From Brachypodius melanocephalos (Eukaryota; Chordata; Aves; Passeriformes; Pycnonotidae): a stretch of 64,000 nucleotides of DNA. The notes under the pieces were generated by a model that saw only the letters and a list, made by a program, of their open reading frames with translations, had not been told where the DNA came from and did not search any database. Position numbers and translations under genes: made by a program. How positions within the stretch are numbered: position 1 is the first letter of the stretch; each line of letters begins with the position of its first letter. This document shows positions 59,955-64,000 of the stretch, one piece after another. The stretch covers positions 64,537,604-64,601,603 of the forward strand of contig VZSR01003803.1 of the NCBI GenBank assembly GCA_013398615.1, read 5' to 3'.

Positions 59955-62900
59955 CTGCAGTTTTGAAGAGAGCGCATCAGTCACAACACCTTGTAACAGA
60001 GGGACATTTAGAGCATTCCCAGGCACCCAATGACCAATATGAACTTTGCTTCTGTACCTTTTAAAGTGCTGTTATATTTACTGAGCCACTACTTGAAGCC
60101 ACTAATTCATTTTATCAACCTACAGCCAAGTTACCTTTTAAATTCTTGCTATGTGAAGTGAACCATAAAAAGTGGGCATTGAAGAAATTGCTCAGTGGAG
60201 ACACTAGCAGTCTGAGATTTTTCATGTCCCAGCACAAGGCATTCTTTATTGCTTAGGAACTGGAGGATTATGGAGATCCCGTCAATCTACTGTTTGGATT
60301 AATGAACTCAGTTTAAACCTCAGAAAATGAACTTAAGCAGTAAAGCCAGGAGGGCTGGGGAGGCACCTTTGCTGACAGTCCCCAGGTATGCATTCTTCAG
60401 AACCTGACGCAAACCACGGGAGGCCAAACAGGGTAGAGCATGGACTTCAGGGAAACCTTTGGCTCTTGCACTTTAGACTTTGCCAGGAAGTAATCTAAGT
60501 CAGTAAACTTAATGGATGCAACTTTTTGATTTATGTCCTCACGCTGAGATGCCAGCTGGGAAAGAGTTGGAAAATTTTCCATTTATAAACCTTTTTGGTT
60601 TATATTTGGTTTACATTTGATGCCTACCACAGAAGTATAATACACAGGAAGTAAGTAAAACAACGGAGTACCAATATCATAAACAAAACAGGAAAATACC
60701 CTATTAAAATGAACTTTTAAATCTACATAAGTTTTTCCTACTGTGTTATAAATGGAATAGCAGTCAATCACCCATACATACAGTTCTACCACTGTGTATT
60801 TGGAACAGCTCCTGGTCTAATGGATTCTCCAGCCTCTTATTGTAGATGTTTACATAAAGAAAACTTTAACATTTATGAAGAGTGTATCTATTCACAGTAT
60901 TTTATATGGTTATGCATCCAGAAATAAATAGATGCAAGTGGAAGTATGTATGCACATATGTAAGGCTGGAAAACTTAGCAGAGAAAGGCTTGACAGGATT
61001 AGGAACACGACAGACTTCTTAGCCTCTGTCTTCACTGGGCATAGAACACATTATGGAAGCTGTTGTTATTTAGAGACAGCTTTCAGCTTTTTAACTAATT
61101 TTCTAGCAGCAAACCACTCATGAAGACAATCTTTTAGAACTCAATAGTAATCCAGCTCTGCATATCAGACAATATGAAAACTTTATGTAAAATAAAATTT
61201 AAAGGTTACTGGTCACAAAACCTGGATCTGTGATACAGGTTTGCAGATTCATAGACAATTCATGGCCATACTGTGAGATTCCTTCCTAATGTGCTTTTCA
61301 TAACAAAAGATCACTAGAAACAGAATTTAAATTCCAAATTTCAATCTAAGTATTATGAAGTTTGTGTCTCAAAATTCTCTTCCATTACAAAGCATTTTTG
61401 AGCAGCAGGCAGAACAGAGATTCATCCTGCTGTGGGTAACGGTGGCACAGTTTCAGGCTGGATTCATACTATCTTGCCCCCTAATGAAAAGCAACAATAT
61501 CTAACCTATTCTTCTGGATTCTGAAGAATGGCAGAAATCAGTAAGTAGTCCCTTTCTCTTCCCCAAGTGTGAACACCCTACCAACCACAAATGCCTCTCT
61601 TTTCTTGTCCACAGAGGAAGCCTAGGTGACCACCATAGATGAGATCTCTAATTTCAGATTTCTAAATTATATTGAGATGAATCACCCATTTGTAGATAAT
61701 TTACATCTATATACACATACATATATATATATTTAATATACATGTATATGTAGGTATGTATGTATGTATGTATGTATTTATGTATGTATGTATTTATGTA
61801 TACACATGATTGTATAGAACAATTATCTGCCTTTCTCATGAAGAAAAAGAGCCTCACTTTATACCCCATGGTAACCCCAACTGGGCCCAGCACTTATAGT
61901 GAACTGCTTAAAGCAACATCCGTCCGTGTCTGAGCCATACACACCAAATTATATTTATTTTTTTAGGCCGTATGTGAATGGGTTTCCTATGAGGAAGAAA
62001 GAAAATAAGGAAGCAGCTTCCTGACATAAAATATTTCACTGACTACTCAGAGGAAATCTCATCTTTTCCCAGTTTGCCACAGATATTAAATGCACACTTC
62101 TGTACCTGAACTACCACATTGATTTTGCATTGAGACCATCCCTTACTGGACTCATAGGTGCTATGGCAAAATAGATTAAAGTATGTTAAAATAAAACAAA
62201 ATTAAGCACTACATTTTAAAGGAATTCAATATGGTCAAGGAATCTTTAACTAAGATGCCTCTGATTAGATACCAAATAACATATGACAATAAGTGGGATG
62301 GATACAGACTGTGGTCCTAGAACTGTCTTCTCCAACCACAATCACGCTTTGAAAGCAGAGTTCTGTGGTATGTATGAGCCATATATAAACTGACCATTAT
62401 GCAGACACAGAAATGCCCAGAGTTTTGGTAACTCATCTTGAAACTAGTTTTGTATTATTCACTACAACTCTCTAATGTGCACATTTTTAAGACTTGCACT
62501 ACACTTTTTATGATACCCTCCAGAAGCTGATTGCTCCTTAACAAAGTATTAAACTTTGATCCAAATAAGTATATAAAGGACAGGAATGGTACAGTTGTAT
62601 TGCTATGAGTCTCCTCTTGAGTTCATCCTCTCCTTCTGGGTATGTGGATTATTTATACATACCCAATAATCACTAAAGGCCTTACCTATCTTAAACCCTG
62701 CACAGTCAATAGAGAGAGTCAGAAACCTCCTGTTTGACCTGACTCATGTTCTAGAGGAAAGCTCTGTCCTTACTGATGACAGAATACATCTTAGGTTTCT
62801 TTTCTTTGTCCTTCCACTCTTAGGCATCCCAGACTATTGATGTGCAATAAATGTTGGATATGCAGTGACTGACTCAGTTACCTTGCTTGACAAACCTTGC

Positions 62901-64000
62901 TGTCTTAACAAGCTCAGCTCCTGCCTATGCACCAAGGGGTTCAATGATATGTTCTTGTGCTTTCTGACTGTAAGCTCTTGAATAACAGGCTTTATACTGT
63001 ACTTTGATTCAAGAATCCTGGGAATGAAGTATTGATGATGCCAAATACAAGCCCAAACTCCTTCAAAAGGGAGAATAGTTGTTAGTGGCGCCAAGTTAAG
63101 CTTTTACGTATGAAAGAATAATTTGTCATTGCATCAAAGGAATTTGTCTCCAGTTGTGCCCTGTCAGGACAGGCTTTCTTCTCTGAATACAAAAGAATAT
63201 GATTAAGGAAGTTCAGGGAAATGAATAAGCAGCCTGATCACACAGGCATCCAGAGGAAGTGTTTGCCCTCTCAGTTCCCTGCCGGTGGCAGCAGGTGAAG
63301 TGGAAAAGCACACATCTCCTCACTGGTGCAACAGCAGGAGCTAAGGGTCTCCTATTGTACCCACTCCTAATCCAGACTACATTCAGGTTTCTTGTTTCAA
63401 AAACCCAGGGCTTTTTACAGGGTTATGCAGATGGTAAAACAATGTATTTTAAAACTGTAGCCTACAAAAATGAAGAGAATTTAAATTACATCCTGGAATG
63501 GTGCAGTGAGCACAGTGATGTCCGTACAGGATGTTTTCAAAACAAGTTTCTCAGAGTCTGGAGGTAATAATTTATAAAGCTATTTCCCTGGTGTTGGCTG
63601 TCGATGCACTTTAAAAAACAGATGGGAAAAATCCCAAGGTGTAAATACTCCTAAAATTTACACTGATAGATTTTAATAAAATATCTTTTCTTGAAAACTG
63701 GAAAAGGAGCACAAAAGTCATGCGAAGGTTATTTAATCTCTTGAGTATTTTAATTATTGTAAAATGTTTTATTTAAATAAATTATTACCAATTCAAATTG
63801 GTAGAGCAAATAAGGTAGGTGAAAGTAACAGTTAGCTCTCCACCTCCACTCTTCATTCCCATCTGAAAAAAAATAATATATGCAGGATTTCTGCAAAACA
63901 CATTGATTCTTCTTTAATACACTCTTTTTATACTTTTAAAGATGCAGAAGTTTTCCTGATTTTATCCCAAATTTGCTTTTGTGCCACTAAAAATCTCTAG
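59955..64000 (-). other. MID1: MID1 intron, continuing beyond the window
   Basis: No earlier MID1 exon was recognised here: I looked on the minus strand for the N-terminal half of FN3 and for coiled-coil sequence and saw none. It is therefore intronic (inference from gene structure). It contains the TATG microsatellite at 61704-61806. Open frames such as 62834-63094 (minus) and 63259-63567 (plus, 102 codons) have no recognisable domain. Confidence 0.7.
61704..61806. repeat. Microsatellite (TATG)n with TA-rich flank
   Basis: A TA-rich part ('ACATACATATATATATATTT') passes into an array of TATG units with two TATT interruptions ('GTATGTATGTATGTATGTAT', 'TTTATGTATGTATGTATTTA'). Intronic in MID1 and likely polymorphic. 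Confidence 0.88.

Overview
This window is vertebrate nuclear DNA, most likely from a bird and probably a songbird. It is AT-rich, intron-bearing and almost gene-free. It carries CR1 LINE fragments with the avian-type 3' end (short repeats of the ATTCTRTG kind), and its left edge looks like the 3' part of a songbird endogenous-retrovirus LTR. Nothing prokaryotic was seen: no operons, CRISPR arrays or insertion sequences.

The only protein-coding gene I can support is MID1 (midline 1 / TRIM18), on the minus strand at the right end. Three consecutive coding exons are intact: 59793-59954 (end of the fibronectin type III domain), 57773-57980 (PRY and start of SPRY) and 55858-56206 (rest of SPRY, with the stop codon). 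Splice sites and phases agree exactly (A|GT and TG|G split codons), giving the last 238 residues of the protein. The 3' UTR runs leftwards to a good AATAAA at 55236-55241, with possible longer forms reaching about 52.3 kb. The right-hand 4 kb (59955-64000) is intron; the RING, B-box and coiled-coil exons lie beyond the window.

Layout: 1-472 LTR end; 2885-3200 weak LTR-like block; 9555-10975 internally deleted CR1; 15380-15433 CR1 3' tip; 30770-31075 possible ancient amniote repeat; 32118-32417 tandem duplication; 33885-34320 old CR1 fragment; 42440-42665 older CR1/L3-like fragment; several microsatellites and perfect hairpins; 52.3-64 kb MID1 3' end. The roughly 52 kb left of MID1 has no exon I could recognise and reads as the intergenic flank 3' of MID1. 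In other amniotes CLCN4 is expected further along on that side (established synteny, not seen here).

I found no clear new biological system. The best unexplained items are a pair of nearly fused perfect hairpins (46952-47002), a GC-rich patch holding three successive short tandem doublings (22370-22495), an isolated GC-rich block (40250-40670) and an open 63-codon frame in a MID1 intron (58118-58309).
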